Shown: positions 1-8,939, counted from the first letter of the stretch. The stretch: 64,000 bases of DNA from an uncultured beta proteobacterium (GCA_903845935.1 CAIMZI010000079.1:1-64000); one strand, 5' to 3'. Numbers and translations are program-made. The notes: generated by a model from the letters alone, not told the origin.

Positions 1-252
1 AACGGCCGCGCCCGTGCCTTAGGTGACACCACCGGTTTCGTCAAGTTCCTGGCCGATGCCACGACCGACGAAATCCTGGGCGTGCACATCGTCGGCCCAC
101 AAGCCAGTGAACTGATCTCCGAGGCCGTAGTGGCCATGGAATTCAAGGCCAGTGCCGAGGACATCGCGCGCATCTGCCACGCACACCCCAGCTTGAGCGA
201 GGCAACGAAAGAAGCCGCTCTGGCCGTGGATAAGCGCACCTTGAATTTCTAA
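1..252 (+). CDS. lpdA: Dihydrolipoyl dehydrogenase, C-terminal end (partial)
   Basis: Frame 1 is open from the first base to a TAA at 250-252 and encodes the last 83 residues of a dihydrolipoyl dehydrogenase, the E3 flavoenzyme that reoxidises lipoamide in 2-oxoacid dehydrogenase complexes. The C-terminal dimerisation domain is recognisable, including the HAHPSLSE segment that carries the active-site His and Glu of this disulfide oxidoreductase family. The 5' part, with the FAD domain and redox disulfide, lies outside the window. zapE starts 2 bases downstream, so the two are probably co-transcribed, perhaps behind sucAB, which cannot be seen here. Confidence 0.95.
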   Translation, partial: NGRARALGDTTGFVKFLADATTDEILGVHIVGPQASELISEAVVAMEFKASAEDIARICHAHPSLSEATKEAALAVDKRTLNF

Positions 253-254
253 CC

Positions 255-1358
255 TTGCCCAATAGCGTCAAGAAAACCTACGAAGCGGAACTGGCCGCCC
301 GTGGCTACCAGGCCGACCCGGCGCAGCTGCGCGCCGTGGAGGCGCTGGAGCGTTGCGCCCAGGAGTGGGCGGCCTACAAGGGCAAGCGCTCCAATGCCTT
401 CAAGAAGCTGATCAACCGCCCGGAGATTCCGCGCGGCGTTTACATGTACGGTGGGGTCGGGCGGGGTAAGAGCTTTCTGATGGATTGCTTTTTCAACGCC
501 GTGCCCTTGAAGCGCAAGACGCGCCTGCACTTTCACGAGTTCATGCGCGAGGTGCACCGCGAGCTGGCCGATCTGCAGGGCACCGTCAATCCGCTGGACG
601 AACTGGCGCGACGCATGGCGCTGCGCTACAAGCTGGTCTGCTTTGACGAATTCCATGTGGCCGACATCACCGACGCCATGATCCTGCACCGGTTGCTCTC
701 GGCCATGTTCGAGAACGGCGTGGGCTTTGTCACCACCTCCAACTTCAAGCCAGACGACCTCTACCCCAATGGGCTGCACCGTGCCCGCATACTGCCGGCC
801 ATCGAGTTGCTCAACAGCAGCATGGAAGTGCTGAGCGTGGACAACGGCACCGACTACCGCACCCGCACGCTTGAGGCCGTCAAGCTCTACCACTGCCCGC
901 TGGGCCCCGAGGCCGACGCGGCCATGATGGAGGCCTTTAACGCGCTGGCTGAGCAGCAGGATGAAGATCCGATCCTGAACATTGAATCGCGCCAGATCCG
1001 CGCCTGGCGCAAGGCCGGTGGCATGGTCTGGTTCAACTTCAAGACCCTGTGCGGTGGACCGCGTTCGCAAAACGACTACCTGGAAATCGCCTCGCGTTTT
1101 CACACCGTATTTCTCAGCGATGTGCCGCAGATGTCGGTGCGCCTGGCCTCCGAGGCGCGGCGCTTTACCTGGCTGATCGACGTGCTGTATGACCGGCGCG
1201 TCAAGCTGGTGTTGTCGGCCGAGGTGCAACCCGAAGAGCTGTACACAGAGGGCCCGATGGCGCATGAATTTCCGCGCACGGTGTCACGGCTTTCCGAAAT
1301 GCAGTCCAAGGAATACCTGGCGCTGGAGCGACGCCTGGTCGACACCGGACTCACCTGA
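255..1358 (+). CDS. zapE: Cell division ATPase ZapE (AFG1 family)
   Basis: This 367-aa protein is an AFG1-like P-loop ATPase. The Walker A loop GGVGRGKS lies near residue 70 and the Walker B LVCFDEF near residue 130. In E. coli ZapE associates with the Z-ring and influences FtsZ during constriction; that role is inferred here by family. Length is normal (E. coli about 375 aa). The start is a TTG at 255, two bases after the lpdA stop, so translational coupling is likely. Its TGA shares a base with the ATG of the next gene (TGATG). Confidence 0.93.
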   Translation: MPNSVKKTYEAELAARGYQADPAQLRAVEALERCAQEWAAYKGKRSNAFKKLINRPEIPRGVYMYGGVGRGKSFLMDCFFNAVPLKRKTRLHFHEFMREVHRELADLQGTVNPLDELARRMALRYKLVCFDEFHVADITDAMILHRLLSAMFENGVGFVTTSNFKPDDLYPNGLHRARILPAIELLNSSMEVLSVDNGTDYRTRTLEAVKLYHCPLGPEADAAMMEAFNALAEQQDEDPILNIESRQIRAWRKAGGMVWFNFKTLCGGPRSQNDYLEIASRFHTVFLSDVPQMSVRLASEARRFTWLIDVLYDRRVKLVLSAEVQPEELYTEGPMAHEFPRTVSRLSEMQSKEYLALERRLVDTGLT

Positions 1359-1936
1359 TGCGCAAGCTCTTGAGCCTGCTGGCGTTGCTCTGCGCCCCCG
1401 CCATGGGCGAGCCGATAGCGGGTGCGGCCGTCAGCGGCGCGGAGTACCAGCGCATAGACCAGCTTCGTGAGCGGGAAATGGCGGATTTCACGGCGCGTGA
1501 ATCGGCCTGTTACCAACGCTTTGCGGTCAATGACTGCCTGAAGGAGCTTCAGCCCGCGCACCGCGCCGTGCTGGCCGATCTGAAACGACAAGAAGTGCTG
1601 CTGCATGACCGTGAGCGCGCCCAGCAGGCTGTGCAGCAGTTGCAGCGTGCCGAACAAAAGGCCCTGGAAAAACAGCAAGCGGCCCAGCAGGCCGCGGCTG
1701 CGGCCACAGTTGCTGAAGAAAAATGGCAGGCGCAAGGGGCTAAGCAGGCAGCACACGCGCAGAACACTGCATCCGGCAGCCGCTCCATTGTGCTGCCTTC
1801 CGGCCCCAGCGCTGCCGAGCGTACGGCCAACGCCAAAAGCTATGCCGCCAAGCAGGCAGCAGCCGAGCAAAAACGCCAGCAAGTCGCCAAACGGCTCAAG
1901 CGGATTGAAAAACCGGTGGCACCGTTGCCTCCCTGA
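1358..1936 (+). CDS. Exported Gln/Ala-rich coiled-coil protein, unknown function
   Basis: A 192-aa protein that I do not recognise beyond its architecture. It opens with a Sec signal peptide (basic MRK, a Leu/Ala core, likely cleavage after PAMG). A mature segment with two Cys near residues 50 and 58 could form a disulfide. A long Gln/Ala/Glu/Lys-rich stretch from about 85 to 185 is probably helical coiled coil. It overlaps the zapE stop by one base, so it is translated in the same operon. Its stop lies two bases from the stop of the convergent phosphatase gene. A periplasmic location is inferred. Confidence 0.8.
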   Translation: MRKLLSLLALLCAPAMGEPIAGAAVSGAEYQRIDQLREREMADFTARESACYQRFAVNDCLKELQPAHRAVLADLKRQEVLLHDRERAQQAVQQLQRAEQKALEKQQAAQQAAAAATVAEEKWQAQGAKQAAHAQNTASGSRSIVLPSGPSAAERTANAKSYAAKQAAAEQKRQQVAKRLKRIEKPVAPLPP

Positions 1937-1938
1937 GC

Positions 1939-2700
1939 CTACTCCAGCCGCTCGAGCTTGACCACCACGATGGATAGGTTGTCACCGCGGCCCCGGGCGC
2001 GGGCACGGGCCTTGTCGATCAGGAATTCGCAGGCTTCGCGGGCCGACAGCGTCGCCAGCACCGAGCCGATTTCAGCGTTCGAGAAGTAATGCCAGACGCC
2101 GTCGCTGCAGGCCATCAGCGTGTCACCAGCGCGCAGTTGCGGGATCAGGTGGTGCTCCACCGGAGGCTCGCTTTCGCTACCCAGGCAGCCCATCAGAATA
2201 TTGGACTGCGGGTGTACGGTCGCCTGTTCTTCGGTGATCTCGCCCCGGTTCACCAGGGTCTGCACATAGGAATGGTCTATGGTGCGCTGGACCAAGCTGC
2301 TGCCGTTGAAATGGTATATGCGTGAATCACCGCTATGCGCCCAATGGCAGTCCCCGCCCGGGTTGATGAGGAAGGCGGCCAGCGTGCTGTGCGGTTCTTG
2401 TTCGGCGGAAATGGCGGTGAGCTTGATCACCAGATGCGCTTCGTCGACGATTTGCTGGAGTAAGGCGTCGGCATCTTCGGTGGCTGGGTCATAGCGCTCA
2501 AACACTTGCTTGGCCGTCATCATGACCTGGTCTGAGGCCTTGCGTCCGCCACTGCGTCCGCCCATGCCGTCAGCCACCACGCCCAGAATGCAGCCGTTGA
2601 CGCGCGGGTGCTTGAGCAGCGCCACCTGGTCTTGCTGGTAATTGCGATCGCCCTTGTGAATGCCCGTGGACGCGTGAAGTCGGTAGCCGTTTGTAGCCAT
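1939..2700 (-). CDS. PP2C-type serine/threonine protein phosphatase
   Basis: A metal-dependent PP2C (PPM) phosphatase of about 253 aa. The conserved acidic motifs are visible in order: GDRNYQQDQ near the N-terminus, VVADGMGGRSGG (metal-binding Asp and Gly), HSGDSRIY, ACSDGVWH and the terminal GRGDNLS. These residues coordinate the two Mn/Mg ions. The ORF track extends to 2793, but the first 31 residues lack family similarity, and the ATG at 2700 (MATNGYRL) fits the usual N-terminus. No partner kinase lies nearby. The gene is transcribed divergently from the ydcH/dinG pair. Confidence 0.88.
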   Translation of the reverse strand: MATNGYRLHASTGIHKGDRNYQQDQVALLKHPRVNGCILGVVADGMGGRSGGRKASDQVMMTAKQVFERYDPATEDADALLQQIVDEAHLVIKLTAISAEQEPHSTLAAFLINPGGDCHWAHSGDSRIYHFNGSSLVQRTIDHSYVQTLVNRGEITEEQATVHPQSNILMGCLGSESEPPVEHHLIPQLRAGDTLMACSDGVWHYFSNAEIGSVLATLSAREACEFLIDKARARARGRGDNLSIVVVKLERLE

Positions 2701-2828
2701 GTTAGCCGTGCCGTGAAGCAAACCTGTTGCTTGTCCCTGATCTAGTCGTATTATCAAGGCTGCGGCTGTCGTTCCCGTTGCGGCAGGCGGCAAATTTATT
2801 CCCCACCTTCCTTCTTTCGCTCTTCCCC

Positions 2829-3032
2829 TTGACCCTCAATTTGAATTCCCCGCAACGGCGCCTGATCGCATTGCGCATGGAGCATGGTGACCTGGATGCC
2901 CTGATCGACCAGGCCTCGGAAAAGCGTCCCATCGATGAGCTAATGATGCAGCGCCTTAAAAAAAAGCGCCTCGCCCTGCGCGATCAGATCGCCCGCGTAG
3001 AGCTTGAGCTGTCTCCCGACGAGCCGGCCTGA
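2829..3032 (+). CDS. YdcH family (DUF465/SlyX-like) small protein
   Basis: A short helical protein ending in the basic LKKKRLALRDQIARVELEL segment typical of the YdcH/DUF465 family, whose function is unknown. The start is uncertain. The track uses 2727, but that leader is hydrophobic and atypical. TTG at 2829 (about 67 aa) retains the SPQRRLIALRMEHGDLDAL part that fits relatives, and ATG at 2877 gives 51 aa. No convincing Shine-Dalgarno settles it. The stop is directly followed by the ATG of the DinG-like helicase, implying co-translation. The 128 bases separating it from the divergent PP2C gene should hold both promoters. Confidence 0.72.
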   Translation: MTLNLNSPQRRLIALRMEHGDLDALIDQASEKRPIDELMMQRLKKKRLALRDQIARVELELSPDEPA

Positions 3033-5042
3033 ATGGTCTTGCCCGTTCGCGTAGCTGCGGCCTTTGCTGTGGGCGGGCCCTTGGCCCTGTCGGTGGCCGA
3101 GTACCGGCCGCGCCAAGGCCAGCTGCAAATGGCGGCGGCCGTCGCCGAACTCATGCAGGCCGGCGGCATGCTGGTGGTGGAGGCTGGAACCGGCGTGGGC
3201 AAGACCTTTGCCTATCTGGTGCCGGCGCTGCTATCGGGCCAGCGCGTGTTGGTTTCCACCGCCACCAAGGCCTTGCAGGATCAGCTGTTTGGCCGTGACA
3301 TTCCCCATTTGCTCCAGCTGCTGGGTCTGGCGCTGCGGGTGGCCCTGCTCAAGGGACGCAGCAGCTACCTGTGCCTGAACCGCATGGAGTCGGCGCGTCA
3401 GGACTGGCGCATGGACGAACGATCAGCCCTACAGCAGCTGGCACGGGTTGAAAACTGGGCCCACGCCACCCGCAGCGGCGATCTGGCCGAGGTGGACGCG
3501 CTGGACGAAACTTCCCCCTTGCTGCCCCTGATTACCTCTACCCGCGAAAACTGCCTGGGTTCGCGCTGCCCACAGGCCAGCACCTGCTTTGTGAATCGGG
3601 CCAGGCGCGAGGCGCTGGCGGCCGATCTGGTGGTGATCAACCACCACCTGTTTTTTGCCGACCTGAATGTGCGTGAATCGGGCGTGGCGGAGTTGCTGCC
3701 CTCGGTGCATGCGGTGGTGTTTGACGAGGCGCACCAGCTCAATGAAATTGGTGTGCAGTTTTTGGGGCGGGCCTTGGGCACCGGGCAACTGAGCAGCTTT
3801 GCCCGTGACCTGGAGCAGCTGGCCCTGGCGCATGCCCGCGGTCTGGCACCCTGGGCGGATCTGGCACGAGCCGTAGAGCAGAGCGCGCAGGACATGCGCG
3901 AGCGCTTTCCACAGGGCGAGCGCGTGGAACGCATGGACTGGCGTGCGGTGGGCGCGCGCTGGCCATCCCTGATGCAATCGGTCTGTGCCGCACTGGAGGC
4001 GGCGCAAGCAGCACTCACTCTGGTGGCAGAAATGGCGCCCGAACTACAAAGCCTTCAGCTGCGTGCCGGCGACCTGCTGGAGCTGCAGACCCTGTTCCTG
4101 CAACCCGTTCCAGCGGACGCGGTGCGCTGGTTGGAGCTGGGTCGCCAGCTGCGCATGCTGCAGTCGCCGCTGGACGTGTCGCTGGCCATGCAAACCCGGG
4201 TGCTTCCGGCAGAAGGGGGCCAGGGCGGCAATAAGTCCTGGGTGTTTACCTCTGCCACCTTGGGTCACGACGCGCAGTTGAGCTGGATGGTCGACAGCTG
4301 TGGCCTGGCCGGTGCCCGTGTTCTCAAGGTGCCCAGTCCATTTGACTATGCGAAGCAGGCGGCATTGTACGTACCCAAGGACTTTCCCGCACCGGGCGAT
4401 CCACAGCACAGCCTGGCCGTGGCGCGGTTGGCGCTGCAAGGCGCGCTCACACTGGGGGGGCGCACCCTGGTGCTGACCACGACCCTGCGCGCCATGCGCA
4501 GCATAGGCGACGCCTTGGCACAGGGTCTGCAGGGCAGGGATGATCTGGAACTGTTGGTGCAGGGCGCTCGCCCCAAGCGCGAGTTGTTGTCACGCTTTTT
4601 GCAAGGTGGCATGCGGGGTCAGGGTGCCATCTTGGTGGCCTCGGCCACTTTCTGGGAAGGCATTGACATGCCGGGTGAGGCACTGCAGCTCCTGCTGATC
4701 GACAAGCTGCCGTTCAGCCCACCCGATGACCCGGTGCTACAAGCACGCTCCAAGGCGCTGGAAGAGCAGGGTAAGAGCGCCTTTAAACACCTGCATCTGC
4801 CGCAGGCGGCGGTGGCACTCAGGCAGGGCGCCGGGCGCCTGATACGCCGCGAATCCGATCAGGGCCTATTGGTGGTGTGCGATGCGCGCCTGAACCAAAA
4901 GGGCTATGGCCGTCAGTTGCTAGCGGCCTTGCCCCCCATGCGCAGGCTGTTGAGTCCGCAGGATTTCGAGGAAACCCTGGATGCCCTCAACTCAGTCAGC
5001 AGGTCTACCAGAATTTCCACCACGGATCATCCACCGTTTTGA
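3033..5042 (+). CDS. ATP-dependent DNA helicase, DinG/YoaA type (XPD-like)
   Basis: A 669-aa superfamily 2 helicase of the XPD/DinG group. Walker A is EAGTGVGKT near residue 50 and the DEAH box is FDEAHQLNE near 235. Between them are the cysteines expected to hold the 4Fe-4S cluster (CLGSRCPQASTC, plus an earlier Cys). C-terminal motifs include SATFWEGIDMPG and QGAGRLIRR. Such enzymes unwind 5' to 3' and act on replication-blocking structures. The length is closer to YoaA (about 636) than to DinG (about 716). Its last 38 bases overlap the 3' end of the convergent bamD gene. Confidence 0.93.
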   Translation: MVLPVRVAAAFAVGGPLALSVAEYRPRQGQLQMAAAVAELMQAGGMLVVEAGTGVGKTFAYLVPALLSGQRVLVSTATKALQDQLFGRDIPHLLQLLGLALRVALLKGRSSYLCLNRMESARQDWRMDERSALQQLARVENWAHATRSGDLAEVDALDETSPLLPLITSTRENCLGSRCPQASTCFVNRARREALAADLVVINHHLFFADLNVRESGVAELLPSVHAVVFDEAHQLNEIGVQFLGRALGTGQLSSFARDLEQLALAHARGLAPWADLARAVEQSAQDMRERFPQGERVERMDWRAVGARWPSLMQSVCAALEAAQAALTLVAEMAPELQSLQLRAGDLLELQTLFLQPVPADAVRWLELGRQLRMLQSPLDVSLAMQTRVLPAEGGQGGNKSWVFTSATLGHDAQLSWMVDSCGLAGARVLKVPSPFDYAKQAALYVPKDFPAPGDPQHSLAVARLALQGALTLGGRTLVLTTTLRAMRSIGDALAQGLQGRDDLELLVQGARPKRELLSRFLQGGMRGQGAILVASATFWEGIDMPGEALQLLLIDKLPFSPPDDPVLQARSKALEEQGKSAFKHLHLPQAAVALRQGAGRLIRRESDQGLLVVCDARLNQKGYGRQLLAALPPMRRLLSPQDFEETLDALNSVSRSTRISTTDHPPF

Positions 5043-5811
5043 ATCCCTTGGAGAGGAATTCGGACTGCGGATAGCTGGTCTCCAAAATACGGCGCGTATC
5101 GTCGCGCAGGGCCACCAAGCCTAGCGCATCGTAAGACTTGTAGGCGATAAACAGGGCTTCTTCCAGTGCCGGCACATCGCGGTAGTCGGCGATGGCAGTC
5201 TGGGCGCGATTCAGTGCCGCCAGATAGGCGCCACGTTTGAAGTAATAGCGCGCCACATGCACCTCGTACTGCGCCAGCGAACTGACGATGTAATTCATGC
5301 GCTGCGCGGCATCGGCGGAGTATTTGGATTGTGGAAAGCGGGCGATCAGCTCCTTGAAGGACTCAAAGGCTTCCTTGGATGCCTTCTGGTCGCGTTCGGA
5401 CAGATCCTGGCGCGAGATGGCAGAAAACAGCCCGAGGTCGTCATTGAAATTGATGATGCCCTTGAGATAGAGCGCATAGTCCAGCGCCGGACTTGCCGGA
5501 TGCAGCTTCATGAAACGGTCCAGCGTCGAAATCGCCTGGGCCGGTTCGCCGTTGCGGTACTGCGCATAGGCCTTGTCCAGCTGCGCCTGCTGTGCCAGTG
5601 GTGTGCCGGCAGCACGGGCTTCGAGCTTCTCCAGCAAGGGCACGGCCTTGTCATACTGGCCATTGTCCATGGAGTCCTTGGCCTCTGCATAGATGGCGTT
5701 GGGGCTCATGGCCAGGGTCTTGTCGACGACGGCCGTGGAGCAAGCGACTAGGCCCAGCGCCACGGTTATCAGCCCCATGGCATAAACAACCGATAATTTG
5801 ACTCGCAACAT
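5005..5811 (-). CDS. bamD: Outer membrane assembly lipoprotein BamD (ComL)
   Basis: A 268-aa TPR lipoprotein of the BAM complex, which folds beta-barrel proteins into the outer membrane. The lipobox GLVACS puts the lipidated Cys near residue 24. The following sequence reads as tandem tetratricopeptide helices (LEKLEARAAGTPLAQQAQLDKA and similar), matching BamD length and layout. The ATG at 5811 is preceded at 9 bases by a strong AAGAAGG ribosome site and by a consensus TATAAT, which supports this start. It is divergent from rluD and convergent with the dinG-like gene. Confidence 0.95.
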   Translation of the reverse strand: MLRVKLSVVYAMGLITVALGLVACSTAVVDKTLAMSPNAIYAEAKDSMDNGQYDKAVPLLEKLEARAAGTPLAQQAQLDKAYAQYRNGEPAQAISTLDRFMKLHPASPALDYALYLKGIINFNDDLGLFSAISRQDLSERDQKASKEAFESFKELIARFPQSKYSADAAQRMNYIVSSLAQYEVHVARYYFKRGAYLAALNRAQTAIADYRDVPALEEALFIAYKSYDALGLVALRDDTRRILETSYPQSEFLSKGFKTVDDPWWKFW

Positions 5812-6842
5812 TGTGGGAAACCTTCTTGAAACAGACCATTGGGATTATATCGGCCACCCCCCTGGACATTCAGGCGGAGGACGCTGAGGAGCTGGGGCCC
5901 GAATCGGACATCCGTGACCTGCAAGTGGGGACTGAGCAGCATGGCGAGCGCCTGGACAAGGCCTTGGCCCACAGTGTGCCCGAGTTTTCCCGCAGCTATT
6001 TGCAGCAGTTGCTGGAGTCTGGTTTTGTCAGCGTCAATGGCAAGACCGGTCTCAAGGCCTCGCACAAGGTCAAGGCCGGCGACGCCATCGCGGTGGAAAT
6101 GCGTCCTACGCCCCAAAGCCAGGCCTTCAAACCCGAAGCGGTGGATTTCGGCATCGCCTACGAAGACGCGCATATTTTGGTGGTCAACAAGCCGGCCGGC
6201 CTGGTGGTGCATCCGGCGCCCGGCAACTGGAGCGGTACCCTGCTCAATGGGCTGTTGGCCCATGCCCCGTGTTTTTTGATGGTGCCGCGCGCCGGCATCG
6301 TGCACAGGCTGGACAAGGACACCAGTGGTCTGATGGTGGTGGCCAAAAGCCGGGAGGTGATGGATGCCCTGGTCAAGGCGATTGCGGCGCGTGAGGTCAG
6401 TCGCCAGTATCTGGCCTTGGCCCATGGTGCATGGAGCGGCCCGGCCCGCAAAACGGTTGATGCGGCCATAGGGCGCGACCCGCGCAACCGTCTGCGCATG
6501 GCGGTGGTGGATCTGGCCACCCAGTCCGGTAAAACGGCACGCACCGATTTTGAACGCCTGGCCAGTGACGCCAGCAGCAGTTACGTGCGCTGCATTTTGC
6601 ACACCGGGCGCACGCACCAGATCCGCGTGCACATGGCGTCCCTCGGTCATCCCTTGATTGCCGACCAGGTATATGGCGGCTCCGCGCTGTTTGGCATGAG
6701 GCGCCAGGCCCTGCATGCCACGCGACTGGCTTTTTTGCATCCGATCAGCGCCGAGGCACTGCAGTTCGACTCGCCGGTTCCCGCCGACATGGCGCAGGCC
6801 TTGCTGCATTTCGGCCCTGCGTTACAATCGGGGCTAGCCTGA
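5811..6842 (+). CDS. rluD: 23S rRNA pseudouridine synthase RluD
   Basis: An RluA-family pseudouridine synthase of up to 343 aa. An N-terminal S4 RNA-binding domain (RLDKALA to LQQLLESGFVSVNG) is followed by the catalytic domain with the signature HRLDKDTSGLMVV, whose Asp is the nucleophile. RluD modifies 1911/1915/1917 in helix 69 of 23S rRNA. The start is uncertain: no in-frame ATG precedes the S4 domain. The tracked TTG at 5811 overlaps the bamD ATG on the other strand by one base. A GTG at about 5925 is possible but would clip the N-terminal tail. Head-to-head pairing with bamD implies closely packed promoters. Confidence 0.92.
   Translation: MWETFLKQTIGIISATPLDIQAEDAEELGPESDIRDLQVGTEQHGERLDKALAHSVPEFSRSYLQQLLESGFVSVNGKTGLKASHKVKAGDAIAVEMRPTPQSQAFKPEAVDFGIAYEDAHILVVNKPAGLVVHPAPGNWSGTLLNGLLAHAPCFLMVPRAGIVHRLDKDTSGLMVVAKSREVMDALVKAIAAREVSRQYLALAHGAWSGPARKTVDAAIGRDPRNRLRMAVVDLATQSGKTARTDFERLASDASSSYVRCILHTGRTHQIRVHMASLGHPLIADQVYGGSALFGMRRQALHATRLAFLHPISAEALQFDSPVPADMAQALLHFGPALQSGLA
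5844..5849 (-). promoter_or_regulatory. Putative bamD -10 element TATAAT
   Basis: Read on the minus strand, 5849-5844 is a perfect TATAAT about 33 bases upstream of the bamD ATG, followed by an AAGAAGG Shine-Dalgarno. The -35 region at 17-bp spacing (TGAATG) is weak. The element lies inside the 5' end of the rluD reading frame as tracked, so bamD transcription starts within or in front of rluD. Confidence 0.55.
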
Positions 6843-6851
6843 ACAGCTGAA

Positions 6852-6894
6852 GGCCTCACACTAGAGTGGAGGCCGCTGTGGGGTGCACCCCCAG
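6852..6894. repeat. Two adjacent inverted repeats between rluD and scpB
   Basis: The first dyad pairs GGCCTC(A)CAC with GTGGAGGCC around a TAGA loop (6852-6874). The second centres on the perfect palindrome GGGGTGCACCCC, extended by CTG/CAG (6876-6894). Neither is followed by a T-tract, so a classical Rho-independent terminator is unlikely. An mRNA hairpin or a protein site near the scpB start is possible. Confidence 0.5.
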
Positions 6895-6915
6895 CCATCC
6901 GAAGAAACCCCATTG

Positions 6916-7635
6916 ATGCGTCGCCGTGAGGGCGATGTTTTCCGGAAAATGCCTGCAATGAATTTGGCGGACGCAAAGCGGGTCCTTGAGACCGCACTGA
7001 TTTGCACTCAACAACCGATGCCCGTGCGTGACATGCGCAGCCTGTTTGCCGGCGCGCTGGGAGCCGATACGCTCAAAACCCTGCTGGAAGAACTGCGCGA
7101 CGATTGGTCGGGTAAGGGTGTGGAACTGGTCAGCGTGGCGACCGGCTGGCGCTTTCAGAGCCGCCCCGAGATGCGCGAATACCTGGACCGGGTGCATCCC
7201 GAAAAGCCGCCGCGTTACACCCGTGCGACGCTGGAGACTCTGGCCATCATTGCCTATCGCCAACCGGTGACGCGCGGCGATATGGAAGACATACGCGGCG
7301 TGACGATCAATTCGCTGTTGATCAAGCAGCTGGAAGACCGGGGCTGGGTGGAGGTGATTGGTCACCGCGAGGCGGCAGGGCGGCCGGCCTTGTTCGCTAC
7401 CACCAAACAGTTTTTGGATGATCTGGGCCTGGCCTCGCTGGACCAGCTGCCCATGCTGGACAGCCCCAACCAGGCATCTGCCGCGTTTGAGTCGCTAGTG
7501 CCGCTGGAAGAAGAATTGGCCTTGTCGCCTGCGCCCACAGCCGACCTGGCCGAGCCTGAATTGCAATTGGATATGCCCCTGGGCGCCCCTGAACCGGACG
7601 CGCCCCACTTTTGGATGGAAACACGCTATGAATGA
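6916..7635 (+). CDS. scpB: Segregation and condensation protein ScpB
   Basis: A winged-helix protein of the SMC-ScpA-ScpB condensin. The hallmark ScpB stretch is seen: ATLETLAIIAYRQPVTRGDMEDIRGV, then LEDRGWVEVIGHREAAGRPALFATT. The acidic Pro-rich C-terminal tail is unconserved. The track begins at a GTG at 6883, but that codon sits inside a palindrome. ATG 6916 has a GAAGAAA site upstream, and ATG 6958 (MNLADAKRV) would match the usual family start, so the first 14 residues are uncertain. The last 8 bases overlap rluB. No scpA is in the window. Confidence 0.92.
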   Translation: MRRREGDVFRKMPAMNLADAKRVLETALICTQQPMPVRDMRSLFAGALGADTLKTLLEELRDDWSGKGVELVSVATGWRFQSRPEMREYLDRVHPEKPPRYTRATLETLAIIAYRQPVTRGDMEDIRGVTINSLLIKQLEDRGWVEVIGHREAAGRPALFATTKQFLDDLGLASLDQLPMLDSPNQASAAFESLVPLEEELALSPAPTADLAEPELQLDMPLGAPEPDAPHFWMETRYE

Positions 7636-8923
7636 AACCACGCCCGCCCCGGATATCGAAGAACCCGTCGCAGAAGAGGCTGCCATTGTGTTCACGGTGG
7701 CTCCCGCTGTGGATGAGTCGCCTGTTGCGGCCAGTCTGCCCACGCGCTTTGATGACATCCTGTCGGGCCAGTTTGATGCCGATGAAGAGGTCGAAGAGCT
7801 GGCACCGCCTAAGCGGGTGTTGGCGCCCATGGCTGAAACCCCCAAGCTGCACAAGGTGTTGGCCCAGGCCGGCATGGGCTCGCGCCTGGAAATGGAGCAG
7901 CTGATCCTGGAAGGCCGCATTTCGGTCAACAATGAGCCGGCCCATATCGGCCAGCGCATCCAGTTTGGCGACAGCCTGAAGGTCAATGGCAAGCCGATTC
8001 GAGTGCGCATAGACCCGCCACCGGCCCGCGTGATTGCCTACCACAAGCCAGTGGGCGAGGTTGTCACCCATGACGATCCGCAGAATCGCCCCACGGTGTT
8101 TCGCAAGCTGCCCAAGCTGCCGCAAGGCAAATGGCAGTCGGTGGGACGTCTGGATCTGAATACTGAAGGCCTGTTGCTGTTCACCAGTTCGGGCGAGTTG
8201 GCCAACAACCTGATGCACCCCCGCTTTGGCCTGGAGCGCGAATACGCGGTGCGGGTGCTGGGCGCACTTACCAAGGACGAAAAGGCCATGCTGCTGTCCG
8301 GCGTCAAACTCGACGACGGTATGGCCCAGTTTGGCTCGATTGAAGACGGCGGCGGCGAGGGCTCCAACTGCTGGTACCGAGTCACCATTTCCGAAGGCCG
8401 CAACCGTGAGGTGCGCCGCATGATGGAGGCCGTGGGCCATGCCGTCAGCCGCCTGATCCGCATCCGCTATGGCGCCATGTTGCTGCCGCGCGGCCTCAAG
8501 CGCGGTGCCTGGATGGAACTCGACGACGCCGATATCCGCGGCCTGATGCAGGCCGCCGGTGGCGTGCGCGCTCCCGGCGAACGGGGTGATCAGCCGGCGC
8601 GTGAAGGCGCAGCAGGCAATACGCGCGGCAATCGCGGCCCGCGTGGCAACCGCCCGCGCTCGGGCGGACCGCGCGGCAATACCGATACCGGCCCAGGCCG
8701 CAATGCCCAGGGTCGAAACGGGGCAGGGCGCAGTGCCCGCCCGGAGCGCTCGGACGACCGACCTAGCGGCAATGCCCAACCCGATCCGATGAAGACCTCG
8801 CTGGGCTACATAGGCGCCGACAGTTTTAACCGCCAACGTCAGGATCGCGCGCAGCGCCCGGGCGGCACCGGCGGACCCCGGCGCAGCGGTGGTGGCGGTG
8901 GCGGACGTGGGCGGCCGGGCTAA
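7628..8923 (+). CDS. rluB: 23S rRNA pseudouridine synthase RluB, with Arg/Gly-rich tail
   Basis: A 431-aa RsuA/RluB-family pseudouridine synthase. An acidic N-terminal extension of about 70 residues precedes an S4 domain (KLHKVLAQAGMGSRLEMEQLI). The catalytic domain carries GRLDLNTEGLLLFT with the nucleophilic Asp and later EGRNREVRRMMEAVGH. The last 130 residues are low-complexity Arg/Gly/Asn/Pro, probably a disordered RNA-binding tail, making it longer than E. coli RluB (291 aa). RluB modifies U2605. It overlaps scpB by 8 bases, an scpB-rluB pairing common in bacteria. Confidence 0.93.
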   Translation: MNETTPAPDIEEPVAEEAAIVFTVAPAVDESPVAASLPTRFDDILSGQFDADEEVEELAPPKRVLAPMAETPKLHKVLAQAGMGSRLEMEQLILEGRISVNNEPAHIGQRIQFGDSLKVNGKPIRVRIDPPPARVIAYHKPVGEVVTHDDPQNRPTVFRKLPKLPQGKWQSVGRLDLNTEGLLLFTSSGELANNLMHPRFGLEREYAVRVLGALTKDEKAMLLSGVKLDDGMAQFGSIEDGGGEGSNCWYRVTISEGRNREVRRMMEAVGHAVSRLIRIRYGAMLLPRGLKRGAWMELDDADIRGLMQAAGGVRAPGERGDQPAREGAAGNTRGNRGPRGNRPRSGGPRGNTDTGPGRNAQGRNGAGRSARPERSDDRPSGNAQPDPMKTSLGYIGADSFNRQRQDRAQRPGGTGGPRRSGGGGGGRGRPG

Positions 8924-8939
8924 ATTCACCGGCTCGCAA

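Noticed and set aside
7397-8929. 510-aa minus-strand ORF
   Set aside because: Antisense to scpB and rluB; low-complexity composition mirrors the Arg/Gly-rich tail of RluB.
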